Shown: positions 10,925-18,698, counted from the stretch's first letter. The stretch is 64,000 nt of DNA from VFZN01 sp963709325 (GCA_963709325.1 CAVPVV010000001.1:1-64000); one strand, 5' to 3'. A program made the numbers and translations. The notes: a model not told the origin generated them from the sequence alone.

Positions 10925-11180
10925 TTAAATCCCAAGGGTCACTTTTCCGGTCAGGGCCGCAACGGCGAATGTAGGCGGTGTTGTTGTCGAGCAAGCCTCG
11001 CTGTGGAACCGCGCGACCTTCCGGGTCCGACGCTTCTCGGCAGCGGGTCGCCGTCGTTGCGGGCCATGGCGCGGTACTTCCGGGCTGCCTCGCGGGCTTC
11101 CGCCAGCGACCCGCCGCCGCGTCGCAATGCCCGGCGGCACGCGGGCCGCTCCAAGTAGGCATGCCGCCCGCAATCCAAAC
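10925..11180 (-). pseudogene. P4-type tyrosine integrase fragment (arm-binding domain)
   Basis: The minus strand reads 'SLAEAREAARKYRAMARNDG' followed, after a frame change, by 'DPLAEKRRTRKVARF'. This matches the end of the DUF4102 arm-DNA-binding domain of P4-type integrases ('SLAEAR...DP...KR'). No catalytic Arg/His/Tyr region is present, so only a scrap of the gene remains. A tRNA-Lys 3' end, the usual target type for such integrases, lies about 750 bp away. The identification rests on a short motif. Confidence 0.4.
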
Positions 11181-11902
11181 CCGAAAGCTGGCGTCAGGCG
11201 CGCATCGGGATCGCCCGCCCATCGCCCCGTCGCCGCTCGATGCGGTGGTAGATGATGACGTGACGAGTCGTGCCTGCGCTCCCGCTCGCGATGCCTGCCG
11301 TGCCGCCCATTTCATGTCGGACGAGAAAAGCCGTCACTGGGTACGGGGCAGGACGGTAGCGGCTTCTCGTACAGTGCCCGGACGGACCGGTGATGCTCGG
11401 ACACGATTGATGGAACGTTAACGGCGCTGCCTATTCGCCTGTGATGTTGGCCGACATGGTGATGGTCGAGGTTGAGCCGATGCCGTACAGCGCTGGCGAT
11501 GGTGTGCGCTCGATGCTGGCACGGTCGCGTCGAGATCGAGGTGATGCGTGACGCTGGCGGGGACCGTCGAGGGATGGCGGCCCCTCCGCAAGAGGCCCGA
11601 AACCAGAGGGCACGCGCGACGGCGACCCTTCAGGATATTCGCCGCAATGAAATCGCTGTTCCGATACCGAATGTGCGCAGAAGGAATATCCTGCAAGGCA
11701 GGAGGAAATCAGGAGCAAACCCAGATAATCGCTACCGCCGAACAATTTGAGGCGGGCTGGACGAAGCTTCGGCCCTCCGTGCTGGGCCAACCTAAAGCTC
11801 GTCAAATGAGGGGTACAAACCCGCCCTTTTCGAACTCGTTGTCCTAGTTAGGCACCCTCAGTTTGTACAGAACTCGCTTGAAATCTTTGAGGAAAATCCG
11901 AA
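11181..11902. other. Long stretch without a convincing gene
   Basis: A few open frames exist, for example a minus-strand one at 11431-11805 with a hydrophobic segment 'YLGLLLISSCLAGYSF' and a plus-strand 'VMLADMVMVEVEPMPYSAGD'. Neither has a ribosome site, a family motif or neighbours that support it. The base composition is more mixed than in the flanking pieces, as expected for island or intergenic DNA. Confidence 0.3.
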
Positions 11903-11957
11903 AGCACTTTACTTTTAATCATGGGGTCGAGGGTGGAGACTCCCTCCGCGCTCACCA
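11903..11957 (+). other. 3' part of a tRNA-Lys(UUU)-like sequence, possible att site
   Basis: The segment ends in CGAGGG...CCCTCCGCGCTCACCA: a T-arm stem, the 3' acceptor strand and an encoded CCA. It is preceded by ACTTTTAATC, the anticodon loop of rhizobial tRNA-Lys(UUU). The T-loop (TGGAGAC in place of TTCGAGT) and the anticodon stem are altered, and no matching 5' acceptor strand is found upstream. It is therefore not a working tRNA. Integrases of the P4 type leave exactly such 3' tRNA pieces as att sites, and a fragment of one lies nearby. Confidence 0.5.
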
Positions 11958-12070
11958 AAAAAACCCTAAAAATCAATACCTTATACGACGTGTAAAAGGT
12001 GCTGTTTAAGTTCAACGCAACCAGAGATAAGAGTTAGATTGCAATTAGATTGCACCGTACCGTACACGCG

Positions 12071-12305
12071 ATGGCTACCTACCCCCAGAAAATCACCTTC
12101 GGCGAGATGCGCAATTCGGGCGTCCGGGAAGTGCTGATCTATTGCTGGGATCACCGCTGTTCGCACTCGGCTACGCTGAGCGCCGATCAGTGGCCCGATA
12201 ACGTCCGCCTGTCAGACGTCGAGCCCGGCTTCGTCTGCACCGCCTGTGGCCATCGCGGTGCCGAGATCAGGCCGAACTTAGCTCGCCAGGATGGGCACCG
12301 GTTAG
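12071..12305 (+). CDS. Small zinc-ribbon-like protein, unknown function
   Basis: ATG at 12071 opens 'MATYPQKITFGEMRNSGVRE', followed by 'VLIYCWDHRCSHSATLSADQ' and 'VCTACGHRGAEIRPN'. The two Cys pairs suggest a small zinc-binding fold, a type of short protein common in Bradyrhizobium. The expected end is 'MGTG' with the TAG at 12303, one frame away from the main frame, so one base has probably been gained or lost shortly before. Otherwise the frame would run straight into the ligase. The GTG of the ligase at 12305 overlaps this TAG. Confidence 0.55.
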
Positions 12306-12915
12306 TGCCGCGTCCCTCCGACTTCATCCCACCCTGCCAGCCCTCAAAGGTGGCCCGGCCGCCCTCCGGGGCACTCTGGGTCCACGAAATCAAACATGAC
12401 GGCTACCGGCTCATGGTGCGCCGGGACGGCTCGCGGGTTCGCTGCTTCACCCGCAATGGCCATGACTGGGCGGATCGCTTCCCGGCCATCGTTGACGCTG
12501 CCTCCGCATCGACGCAGCGTCGTTCCTGATCGATGGCGAGGCGGTGGTCGTCAGCGACGACGGGAAGCTGGACTTCCATGCGCTGCGCACCCGGCGCAAT
12601 GGCCATGCGGTGGTGCTCTACGCCTTCGACCTGATTGGTCACGACGGCGACGACCTGTGCAGCCTGTCGCTCCTGCAGCGCAAGCGGCGGCTTGCCAAGC
12701 TGCTCGGCAAGTCCCAGCGGCGAGCCGTCCGGTTCGTTGAGCATCTCACGGGTGACGGCCCGACGATCTTCCATCATGCCTGCCGGATGGGCCTGGAGGG
12801 CATCGTATCGAAGCGCACGGACGCGCCCTATCGCAGCGGACCGTCGAAGGTGTGGCTGAAGTCGAAGAACCCGGCCAGCGAGGCGGTGCGCCGGGAGCGC
12901 GAGGAGGAGTGGCAC
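12305..12915 (+). CDS. Short ATP-dependent DNA ligase (LigD-like adenylation domain), frameshifted
   Basis: GTG at 12305 opens 'VPRPSDFIPPCQPSKVARPP'. The adenylation motif 'ALWVHEIKHDGYRLMVRRDG' contains the nucleophilic lysine (EIKHDGYR). Later motifs 'FLIDGEAVVVSDDGKLDFHA', 'LYAFDLIGHDGDDLC', 'GLEGIVSKRTDAPYRSG' and 'WLKSKNPASEAVRRERE' complete the nucleotidyltransferase fold. One indel near 12510 shifts the frame. The protein is about 200 residues and lacks the OB-fold, polymerase and nuclease domains of full LigD, which is normal for the short rhizobial ligases. The expected end is after 'EEEW', though the frame stays open to 13125. It probably seals nicks in repair. Confidence 0.75.
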
Positions 12916-13120
12916 TATGCCTTGCATTTCCCGGTCGATCAGGACCGGCGCATCCGCCTTATCGAGGAAATTCCGCAACTCCATAACAAGCGGATACTTG
13001 ACCCGCGTCTCGATATTGCGTTTAAGAGGATAAAGGCCCATGGCCGCTCGGCACGGATGAATTCGCGCTCCGCGACGCCCAGTTCAAATCCCGATACGCC
13101 TCGCGATAACTCGCGAACCA
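12915..13120 (-). pseudogene. NagZ (beta-N-acetylhexosaminidase) N-terminal fragment
   Basis: The minus strand reads 'GVSGFELGVAEREFIRAERP' then 'WAFILFKRNIET' across a frame change, and later 'ADAPVLIDRE'. This is the start of NagZ, where 'ERPWGFILFKRN' and 'APVLIDQEGG' are conserved. The glycine-rich continuation and the catalytic His/Asp loop are missing because the coding trace ends against the convergent ligase gene. It is a remnant, probably carried along in the island. Confidence 0.5.
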
Positions 13121-13145
13121 TTTGACCAACCCGAGAGAAAACATC

Positions 13146-13737
13146 ATGCCCAAGGACAGCAAACCGACGAAAAAGGCTACCGCGTCCGAGGACACCAAGC
13201 CCATCGAAAAGACCGCCGTGTCCGACGACAGCAAACCTGTTGAAAAGAGTGCCGTGTCCGACGACAGCAAACCGACGGGAAAGGCCACCGTGTCCAACGA
13301 CCGCGTCCAACGACGTCAAACCGACTGAAAAGGGCACCGCTGGCGAGACGCCGGATTTTTGACTTCACCAAACTTATGAGCCAGTTCCGACTTCCTGGCG
13401 TCGACTTCGCGGCGCTTGTGGACCGTGAACGGAAGAACATCGAAGCTCTCGCCAAAGCGAATAGCATCGCTTTGAGGGCTGGCAGCGCCTCGTTCGTCGG
13501 CAAGCAGAAATGCTCCAGGAAACGATGAAGAAAGTGGTTGCCGATGCTGGCCAGGAAGACGCCATAAAGAAGCGCGCGGATCTCGCCAAAGAGGGCTTCG
13601 AAAAGGCCCTGGCTAACATGCGAGAACTAGCGGAGATAACCACCCAATCTCAGAAAGAGGCCTTCGACGTGGTTCGCAAGAGGATCGAAGAGAACGTGGA
13701 AGACATCCGAAATTTTGGGAAAAAAGCTGGCAAATGA
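13146..13737 (+). CDS. Phasin family protein with lysine-rich repeat N-terminus, frameshifted
   Basis: ATG at 13146 starts 'MPKDSKPTKKATASEDTKPI'. The body after two frame repairs (near 13310 and 13505) reads 'FTKLMSQFRLPGVDFAALVD', 'RERKNIEALAKANSIALRAG' and 'EMLQETMKKVVADAGQEDAI', ending 'ENVEDIRNFGKKAGK'. Heptad-rich helices and the 'LPGVD...RKNIEAL..AN' signature are typical of alphaproteobacterial phasins, which coat polyhydroxyalkanoate granules. About 195 residues is long for the family because of the repeat N-terminus, which resembles lysine/alanine-rich histone-like tails. Confidence 0.75.
13180..13325 (+). repeat. 36-bp tandem repeat coding a 12-residue unit
   Basis: About three and a half imperfect copies of a 36-base unit encode AVSDDSKPVEKS, AVSDDSKPTGKA and variants in the phasin N-terminus. 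The unit keeps the reading frame. Copy number could vary by slippage. Confidence 0.75.
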
Positions 13738-14050
13738 ACTGCATGCCCGACAGGTGCCGGGATCCGTTGGTTGCAAACTACTCACGTCTTCCCGAGCAGA
13801 GAGCATTGGTCATCAATGGTTCATTGCAGTCGCCGCCGTGAGCAGTGAATTTGCTTTTTCTGCTCGGTAGCTCATTGATTGTTGCCATCTGTGCCCCCAA
13901 ACCGGTTAGGTCCGACCGGGCCGGGGCTTTCGCCGAACCATCCCCTCAACGCTTCGCCTTTTGCCCGGCCCAGCCGCCGGAAGCTCGGGGCGGCCCGCAT
14001 TCCCCATTTGGCGGTAAGCTTCGAGCGCCCGTTGCGGCGAGGAGTTGTAC
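13738..14050. other. Intergenic, no gene seen
   Basis: Between the phasin and the next small ORF no frame has a plausible start with family support. A GAGGAGT ribosome-site-like sequence sits at the right end, before the GTG at 14051. Confidence 0.4.
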
Positions 14051-14185
14051 GTGTCTCTACAGATCGCCATTCTGAAAGTGCTGGTCAGCCAAACCTTGGT
14101 GGCTGTGCAAATGGCCGACGCTGCTTGGCAACGCGGCGAAGGACCGGCCATGCCAACGGTCGTGATCGCGGCGGAGCCATGATCC
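14051..14185 (+). pseudogene. N-terminal piece of a small rhizobial DNA-binding-like protein
   Basis: GTG at 14051, behind GAGGAGT, starts 'VSLQIAILKVLVSQ'. This opening is typical of a family of short Bradyrhizobium proteins whose later part reads 'DWTGRLRRLAVRAPGL...GWQIT..G'; just such a later part occurs at 19640-19930. Here the frame loses similarity after about 15 residues. It could be an independent small gene. Confidence 0.3.
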
Positions 14186-14440
14186 ATGAAGACCAAGCCA
14201 CTCGACGTGACCGACTATCTCGCCAGCCCCGAACAGGCCGTCGCCCTTCTCAATACAGTGATCGCGAGCGGCGGCGATCTTGCCGCCATCAAACAGGCGG
14301 TCGGTGTTGTCGCCAACGCGCTGGAGCGAGCTGGGCTGGGTGCGGCCGGACCTGTGCGTGAGGGAGCCGACTCCCGCCCGGTCTGTCGCCGCGCGGCTTC
14401 ACGAGCCAATCTTGCCCACATGGACAAGACGCCAGCCAGT
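14186..14440 (+). CDS. Antitoxin-like protein (putative addiction-module antidote type), frameshifted
   Basis: ATG at 14186 starts 'MKTKPLDVTDYLASPEQAVA' and continues 'AIKQAVGVVAN'. This resembles the N-terminus of addiction-module antidote proteins (Asp-x-x-Glu/Asp-Tyr-Leu, then 'AL..VARA'). The helix-turn-helix part expected next is only hinted at ('VRPDLCREPT') across a frame change near 14330. No partner toxin of the RelE/HigB type can be read upstream, where it would normally lie. The protein would bind DNA and neutralise a toxin if complete. Confidence 0.4.
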
Positions 14441-14461
14441 ACAAGTCCGCCACCGGGTAGT

Positions 14462-14486
14462 TGCACAGAAACTAGGTTTCTGTGCA
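14462..14486. repeat. Perfect 11-bp hairpin with TAG loop
   Basis: TGCACAGAAAC at 14462-14472 and GTTTCTGTGCA at 14476-14486 form a perfect stem with a three-base loop, just after the antitoxin-like gene and before the next ORF. No T-tract follows, so it is either an operator-type palindrome or the footprint of a small palindromic element. Confidence 0.7.
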
Positions 14487-14495
14487 CTACAGCCT

Positions 14496-14922
14496 ATGGC
14501 CAATGTGTCAGACAACGCACCACCAGAACCGGGAGACGGTATCCACGGCCCTCGTCGAAAGCTACCGCGACGCGCAACAGGGATGCCTGCAGCGCCTGCT
14601 CGCCAACCTGCACGGCGAGCCCGATACGTCAGGCGCTGGCGCGGCTGGCCGTGCGCACTGATGAGCCTGCTCGCGGAACGGAAACAACTGATGAGTGGAG
14701 GGAACGATTGACGGCGAAGCGGTCGATGTCGCGACCGCCCGCAGGGTGTTTGCAGCCATCAACGCTGAACTGGCCGAGCTTGCCCGCGAGCAGACCATCA
14801 TCAGAAAACACTGCACTGCGACCGGCAAGCAAATTCAGGCCGCGATACACGCGCTTATCAGCAGGAGCTTGGAGGACGCCGTAACGCAGCCATGGGTAGG
14901 ATGGTTGAGTCGTGGGTCTTGA
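14496..14922 (+). CDS. Unknown protein, frameshifted, helical C-terminus
   Basis: ATG at 14496 starts 'MANVSDNAPPEPGDGIHGPR'. After two frame changes the reading continues 'TALVESYRDAQQGCLQRLLA' and then 'TIDGEAVDVATARRVFAAIN', 'AELAELAREQTIIRKHCTAT', ending near 'QPWVGWLSRGS'. The last 75 residues are a clean amphipathic helical stretch. No family recognised. It may be two short genes rather than one. Confidence 0.4.
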
Positions 14923-14991
14923 GAAAGGGGCTGAAGAGGGCCAAGACCAAGGTGCGACGGATGCGAGAGGAATGACGACCAGAAGAAGCCA

Positions 14992-15242
14992 ATGGCGAAA
15001 TGTGTCCCGGCTTCACTCCCGACCCCCCGCCGCTGCCGGTGCCGGAGTTCGACTATCCCGGGTTGCTTGGAGAGTGGATTGCCTTCCGCGCCGACATGGA
15101 CGAGCTTGAGGCTTCGCTTAACGTCGATTATCCGGATCAGGACTGGAGCGACGCCATGCAGCCGTTCAAGGACGAGGCCGACGCCGCAATCAGGGCACTC
15201 ACGAACGGCGGCAAACTTCCACGCAGGAAGATTGAAACTTGA
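14992..15242 (+). CDS. Small acidic protein of unknown function
   Basis: ATG at 14992 reads 'MAKCVPGFTPDPPPLPVPEF' after one base is repaired near 15005. It then runs 'DYPGLLGEWIAFRADMDELE', 'ASLNVDYPDQDWSDAMQPFK', ending 'GGKLPRRKIET' at the TGA at 15240. About 82 residues, acidic, probably soluble. No known domain. Confidence 0.5.
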
Positions 15243-15481
15243 CCACAGGAGCCCGCCAGAGGTGAACTACGAAATCGACCGGCGAGCTGTCTGGGTGCCG
15301 AGGTCGACGGCTTCAACTTCTTTGACGAGAACGGAGGATCGTCGCGCGATGCTGTTGGTGCATGATCGGATTCGACGTCACGGCCAAAAACGTCAACCAT
15401 CCGGCCGATGATGATCATCCATCTGGAGCTCGTCCACGGCTGTGAGGCGCGCTGAGAGGCGTTTGCGGCGGCCGGTGGTTG

Positions 15482-15565
15482 ATGCCCGGGTTGACGGTTG
15501 CGAAGGCGCTCGGCCTGACGATCCCGCCCTCGCTACTCGCCCGCGCCGACGAGGTGATCGAATGA
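15482..15565 (+). pseudogene. C-terminal tail of an ABC transporter substrate-binding protein
   Basis: The frame reads 'LTVAKALGLTIPPSLLARAD' and 'EVIE' then TGA at 15563. 'KALGLTIPPSLLARADEVIE' is the nearly invariant C-terminus of the very abundant Bradyrhizobium ABC_sub_bind proteins (PF04392). The few residues before it do not continue the family, so only the last 25 or so codons survive. Confidence 0.6.
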
Positions 15566-15637
15566 TGTCGGCTTCTGGTCGCGCAGGTCGTCAACCTGAT
15601 ATGGGCCCATGGTCTGACTGAAGGAAGGTCCACCCCT

Positions 15638-15871
15638 TCAGATCGCAGGCGGCTGATAAAACAAATGTTTGGCCCGAGTTCGCAAGTAGCTCGGAGCGTC
15701 CGCGTGGTACAAGATCATAGTGAAATTTTGATCGGTTTGCGCCAACAACGCCGGGATCATTGCGTGACCCCCGCGCCAGCGCCAACCTGCATGCTCACCG
15801 ATTTGGGGCGAGCAGGGGCGACACAAGACCGGTGACCACTGGTTACTGATCCAGCGACCCGCGATCCTCAC
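15638..15871 (-). CDS. Possible small protein, unknown
   Basis: A 77-codon frame starts at 15871 'MRIAGRWISNQWSPVLCRPC' and contains 'GGHAMIPALLAQTDQNFTMI'. It has three Cys and many Trp but no recognisable family or ribosome site. It is the only reasonable candidate in the 385-base gap between 15565 and 15951. Confidence 0.25.
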   Translation of the reverse strand: MRIAGRWISNQWSPVLCRPCSPQIGEHAGWRWRGGHAMIPALLAQTDQNFTMILYHADAPSYLRTRAKHLFYQPPAI

Positions 15872-15950
15872 GACTGACCTTTCGATGCTGCGGCCCCATG
15901 CGGGTCGCAGAACGAAGTGCCATCCCGGCCTTCACCATAGGAGCAAGCAA

Positions 15951-16220
15951 ATGCCCACCACACCGACCCCGGTGCGATCCTACGCGCCACATATCATGAC
16001 CCATGGCGATGACCCGTGGGTGGGAACCAAACTGCCTAAGCGTACCAACCTGACGCTGCTAGACCAACCGCTGCCACTCAGCGACGGCGTGTTGAAGTCG
16101 CTGAGTGAGGCAGCGCGGGCGATGGGCAAGGACAGCACGGCACGGCTGGTCAGCGATCTCTTGGAGAAGATCGTCAGCGACGGTCTCTACAAGGCAGTGC
16201 TGGACGAGGAGGCTGCATGA
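15951..16220 (+). CDS. Hypothetical protein, 89 residues
   Basis: ATG at 15951 is preceded by AGGAGCAAG, a good ribosome site. The protein reads 'MPTTPTPVRSYAPHIMTHGD', 'DPWVGTKLPKRTNLTLLDQP' and a helical end 'SLSEAARAMGKDSTARLVSD', 'LLEKIVSDGLYKAVLDEEAA'. The frame is intact. The C-terminal half looks like a short ribbon-helix or helical-bundle fold but no family could be named. Its stop TGA at 16218 overlaps an ATGATG. Confidence 0.55.
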   Translation: MPTTPTPVRSYAPHIMTHGDDPWVGTKLPKRTNLTLLDQPLPLSDGVLKSLSEAARAMGKDSTARLVSDLLEKIVSDGLYKAVLDEEAA

Positions 16221-16303
16221 TGATCTGGCGTCTGCTCGCCTCCGTGCTGGTGGTGTCAGACCAAGGTCAACGGCAGCGACAAACAATAAAACAAGAGCAA
16301 GCG

Positions 16304-16510
16304 ATGAACGACAGCAAGAACAAGACGGACACCTTGCGGTTTGCCCGGCGTGCCAACGGGTTCATGAACCGAGACAACGTGCTTGTCTGGCTTTCGCTTG
16401 CCTGGTTTGTCGCGCTCTGCGGTACGGCGATCTGGGTGCTATTTTGGCCCCGCATACTTTTTCGGTTAACCAGGCGCGGCGTCACGTCATCACCGCGACA
16501 CGGTGCGTAG
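16304..16510 (+). CDS. Small single-span membrane protein
   Basis: ATG at 16304 follows AAGAGCAAGCG. It reads 'MNDSKNKTDTLRFARRANGF' followed by one membrane helix 'VWLSLAWFVALCGTAIWVLF' and a basic tail. 68 residues, N-terminus predicted inside. The open frame begins earlier, at 16217, but the ATG at 16304 fits the charged start better. Function unknown. Confidence 0.5.
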   Translation: MNDSKNKTDTLRFARRANGFMNRDNVLVWLSLAWFVALCGTAIWVLFWPRILFRLTRRGVTSSPRHGA

Positions 16511-16609
16511 TGGGCAATCTGAGCATCGCGATCTTGTCACACCCTTAGCACACGCGTCGTCTCTGACCCGTGAGCGGCATTCGCACAGCAGTCTAACCAA
16601 AACTGCTAA

Positions 16610-16975
16610 GCCCCCGCCTATGGCGGGGCGAAAACAGGAAGTTTTACAGCTGCGGGAATGAAGTCATGAAGTCTCCTTGGGGAACCGCCAAGAACCCTCA
16701 AGGAGACCTCAGCTTACTGGATCGCGCAGAATGTCGAACGCAAGATGCGGAATTTTCTCGGCCACAAATTCTGGGCACGGGGGTACTTTGTCACGACCGT
16801 TGGCCGGGACGAGGAAGTGATCCGGGCCTACATCAGAAACCAAGAACTAGCCGATCGGCAATTGGAGCAGTTTGAGCTGAAGATTTCAGCAGCCCAAAAT
16901 CCAATCAATCGTCCAAACTCCCTTAAAACCGCCTTTGGCGGTTCCCAATCAAACCTCCAGCTTTGCTGGAGGTTA
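16610..16975. mobile_element. IS200/IS605-type element remnant with three-base-loop hairpins
   Basis: A hairpin CCCCGCC-TAT-GGCGGGG (16612-16628) is followed by a truncated tnpA and then by two hairpins with TTT loops: AACCGCC-TTT-GGCGGTT (16927-16943) and AACCTCCAGC-TTT-GCTGGAGGTT (16952-16974). A further 9-bp pair, GTCTCCTTG/CAAGGAGAC, lies at 16671-16707. IS200/IS605 elements carry subterminal hairpins at both ends that TnpA binds, so the outer hairpins probably mark the left and right ends. The first two thirds of tnpA are missing, so the copy cannot move by itself. Confidence 0.6.
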
Positions 16976-17014
16976 TTGGCTTCGTGCGTCAAAAGGCCGT
17001 TAACGTTCTATTAG
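16700..17014 (+). pseudogene. tnpA: IS200/IS605 transposase TnpA, C-terminal fragment
   Basis: The frame reads 'KETSAYWIAQNVERKMRNFL', 'GHKFWARGYFVTTVGRDEEV' and 'IRAYIRNQELADRQLEQFEL'. 'FWARGYFV.TVG.DEE.I..YI.NQ' is the conserved end of TnpA HUH transposases, including the helix that carries the catalytic tyrosine. The N-terminal half with the His-x-His metal site is absent. Reading beyond about 16900 runs through the right-end hairpins and is not part of the protein. Confidence 0.65.
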
Positions 17015-17080
17015 CCATTTCGGAGCACCATCGATTTTCGGGTCGGGGACGACAGCAGAATGCCTTGTTGGGGAGCCGAC

Positions 17081-17272
17081 ATGCCAGCCTATATCCACCA
17101 TCACGATGCCGAACCACCCTTCATGATCTGCCCAAGCTGTGCGCGCCTGCCGATGTACATCAAGGACGTCGCACCGCATTGGAGCATGGCGAAGATCGAC
17201 TTTACCTATGAATGCTCCAACTGCGGCGCACAGATCAGGCAGACGGTGACCAAGCCGGAACTGCTGAACTAG
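17081..17272 (+). CDS. Small zinc-ribbon protein, unknown function
   Basis: ATG at 17081 opens 'MPAYIHHHDAEPPFMICPSC', with a second Cys pair in 'FTYECSNCGAQIRQTVTKPE'. Two CxxC pairs about 35 residues apart give a classic zinc-ribbon. 63 residues, frame intact. Short proteins of this kind are widespread in Bradyrhizobium; no function is established. Confidence 0.6.
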   Translation: MPAYIHHHDAEPPFMICPSCARLPMYIKDVAPHWSMAKIDFTYECSNCGAQIRQTVTKPELLN

Positions 17273-17344
17273 ATTTCGTAGATGGGCAAAGGGCACGGCG
17301 CAGGTCGTGCCAGACCGTGCGCGACCGGTTAGGCGCTCACAAGC

Positions 17345-17554
17345 TCACCGACGGCTCAGCCCACCGTCAAGGGTGATGTCCCCCACCGATGACAGCCAGG
17401 CGTCGATACCAAGGGCGTTCTCGATCCGGCGAAGTTTCAGCTCCAGCAAGTCGCGTTCCGCGCCTTGGCCTGCACTTTCCAGTGCGGCTTCGGTGCGCGC
17501 CTTTTCAGCGTTTAACCGCTCATCAAATGTGTGAGGTTCAGAGCGACGTCTCAT
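17345..17554 (-). CDS. Small coiled-coil protein, unknown function
   Basis: The ATG on the minus strand at 17554 opens 'MRRRSEPHTFDERLNAEKAR' followed by 'TEAALESAGQGAERDLLELK' and ends in 'LSSVGDITLDGGLSRR'. A 69-residue protein with a long charged helix, like the many rhizobial 'SEPHTFAERLAAEKA' proteins. The frame stays open upstream to 17827, but the start at 17554 matches the family. AGGGAGAG precedes it as ribosome site. Confidence 0.6.
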   Translation of the reverse strand: MRRRSEPHTFDERLNAEKARTEAALESAGQGAERDLLELKLRRIENALGIDAWLSSVGDITLDGGLSRR

Positions 17555-17894
17555 AACGCTCTCCTTCCCTGCTTGAGGGGGCGGGAGCGCAACCAGCGTC
17601 TCGATCACCGATAATTGCCAGGGGGCCGTGCGGTGATGAGCGTTAACGCTCGGGGGAGCCAGTGGTTGCTCGAAGGCCCAAATTATTGTTGTACCCAGCA
17701 CGTGAACACGCCCGTGGACGGTCGTGAGCACTTCTCTCAGGCGCTCGGCGGTGATCATGCCAACAACCCCGGTGTGGTAAAACTGCACGCTATTGTAGCG
17801 GACCTTCCCACCTTGGGTTGATTGCACACGCGGGCCAGTGCCGATTTCCAGCCGAGGTTTAGCCGGGATTTTTAGCCCAAGAACGCCAACCAGA
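17555..17894. other. Intergenic, upstream of the minus-strand coiled-coil gene
   Basis: An open minus-strand frame covers most of it ('MITAERLREVLTTVHGRVHV') but shows no family similarity and merges with the gene at 17554. Nothing else was seen. Confidence 0.3.
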
Positions 17895-18240
17895 CTAGAA
17901 GGCGGCCAGTAGCCGCCCTGTGCTGTTCGACCTTCGCCGGTTTAGGCGCACTGCCTCCTCGGGCTCGGGTTTTGGCCGCGTGTGCTCAGAGTAGCGCACG
18001 AGGACCACTTCCCATTCGTTGTCAAACGTTCGATGCGCGGTGGCGCGGACCTCCGCCGGATTAAGCCCGTGCATCAGCACTGCGCCTTCCACGAAGCAAC
18101 GGTGCAGGTCGACCCGCGATATTTTCACCTCCGAGTTCGGCGCTGGTGATTTCCGGCAACTGGTCCGCGCGAATTTGCAGATCACCACGCGCTAGGGCGA
18201 GGTCCAGCGTTGCGGTGGGCGGCAGCGGTTCATTGCATGG
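17895..18240 (-). CDS. Hypothetical protein, frameshifted near its start
   Basis: The clean part reads 'VKISRVDLHRCFVEGAVLMH', 'GLNPAEVRATAHRTFDNEWE', 'VVLVRYSEHTRPKPEPEEAV' and stops at 17895. Upstream, in another frame, 'ATLDLALARGDLQIRADQLP' seems to belong to the same protein, giving about 110 residues. One base is lost or gained near 18125. No family recognised; predicted soluble. Confidence 0.4.
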
Positions 18241-18248
18241 AGGACAAG

Positions 18249-18675
18249 ATGCCCACTACGAAGACTATCACAAACATCATCATTGCCATCACCTGCCTCA
18301 CGCCCGCCGTCGCTGGTCCTTTGTCCATTTCCGGTCCCGCAAAAGTGACCGATGGCGATACAGTAATTATAGATGGCACCCGGATCAGGATCCAAGTGTC
18401 TGGACGCCGAGGGACTGAACATGCCCAACGGGCCAAAGGCCACCGTGGAAATGCGATCATCGTCGGCGAGCAAGTCATCACCTGCAGGCTGGATGGGGAC
18501 GCGTAGCTACAACAGGATGCTGGCGTCGGCTACTTGCCGGACGGCACCGACATTGCCCGCGAGTTGTGATCGCGGCCGGCGCTGGACTGCGCGCATTTTT
18601 CCCATGGCCGCTACCGCGCTGAGCTACGAGCCCGTGGGCGTGCGGCAAAAGCTCAGCCAAGCACCGTATTGCTGA
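18249..18675 (+). CDS. Exported staphylococcal-nuclease-like protein, frameshifted
   Basis: ATG at 18249 opens a signal peptide 'TITNIIIAITCLTPAVAGP'. The SNase fold then begins 'ISGPAKVTDGDTVIIDGTRI' with 'RIQ' and, one frame over, 'LDAEGLNMPNGPKATVEMR', 'IVGEQVITCRLDG' and 'TRSYNRMLG'. The Asp of DGDT and the Arg in 'RIRIQ' and 'SYNRMLG' match the catalytic positions. The usual DAPE loop reads DAEG, so activity is not certain. It ends 'RQKLSQAPYC' at 18675. At least two frame breaks (about 18405 and 18510). A secreted nuclease is the likely role. Confidence 0.65.
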
Positions 18676-18698
18676 TGCCAACACAGGGAGACATAACG

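Noticed and set aside
11903..11957. A functional tRNA-Lys gene
   Set aside because: The 5' acceptor strand and D-arm are not found in place, and the anticodon stem and T-loop are altered.
12050..12529. A fusion of the small zinc-ribbon protein with the DNA ligase
   Set aside because: The expected TAG/GTG overlap at 12303-12307 exists one frame away and the region is full of indels, so two separate genes with a base error are more likely.
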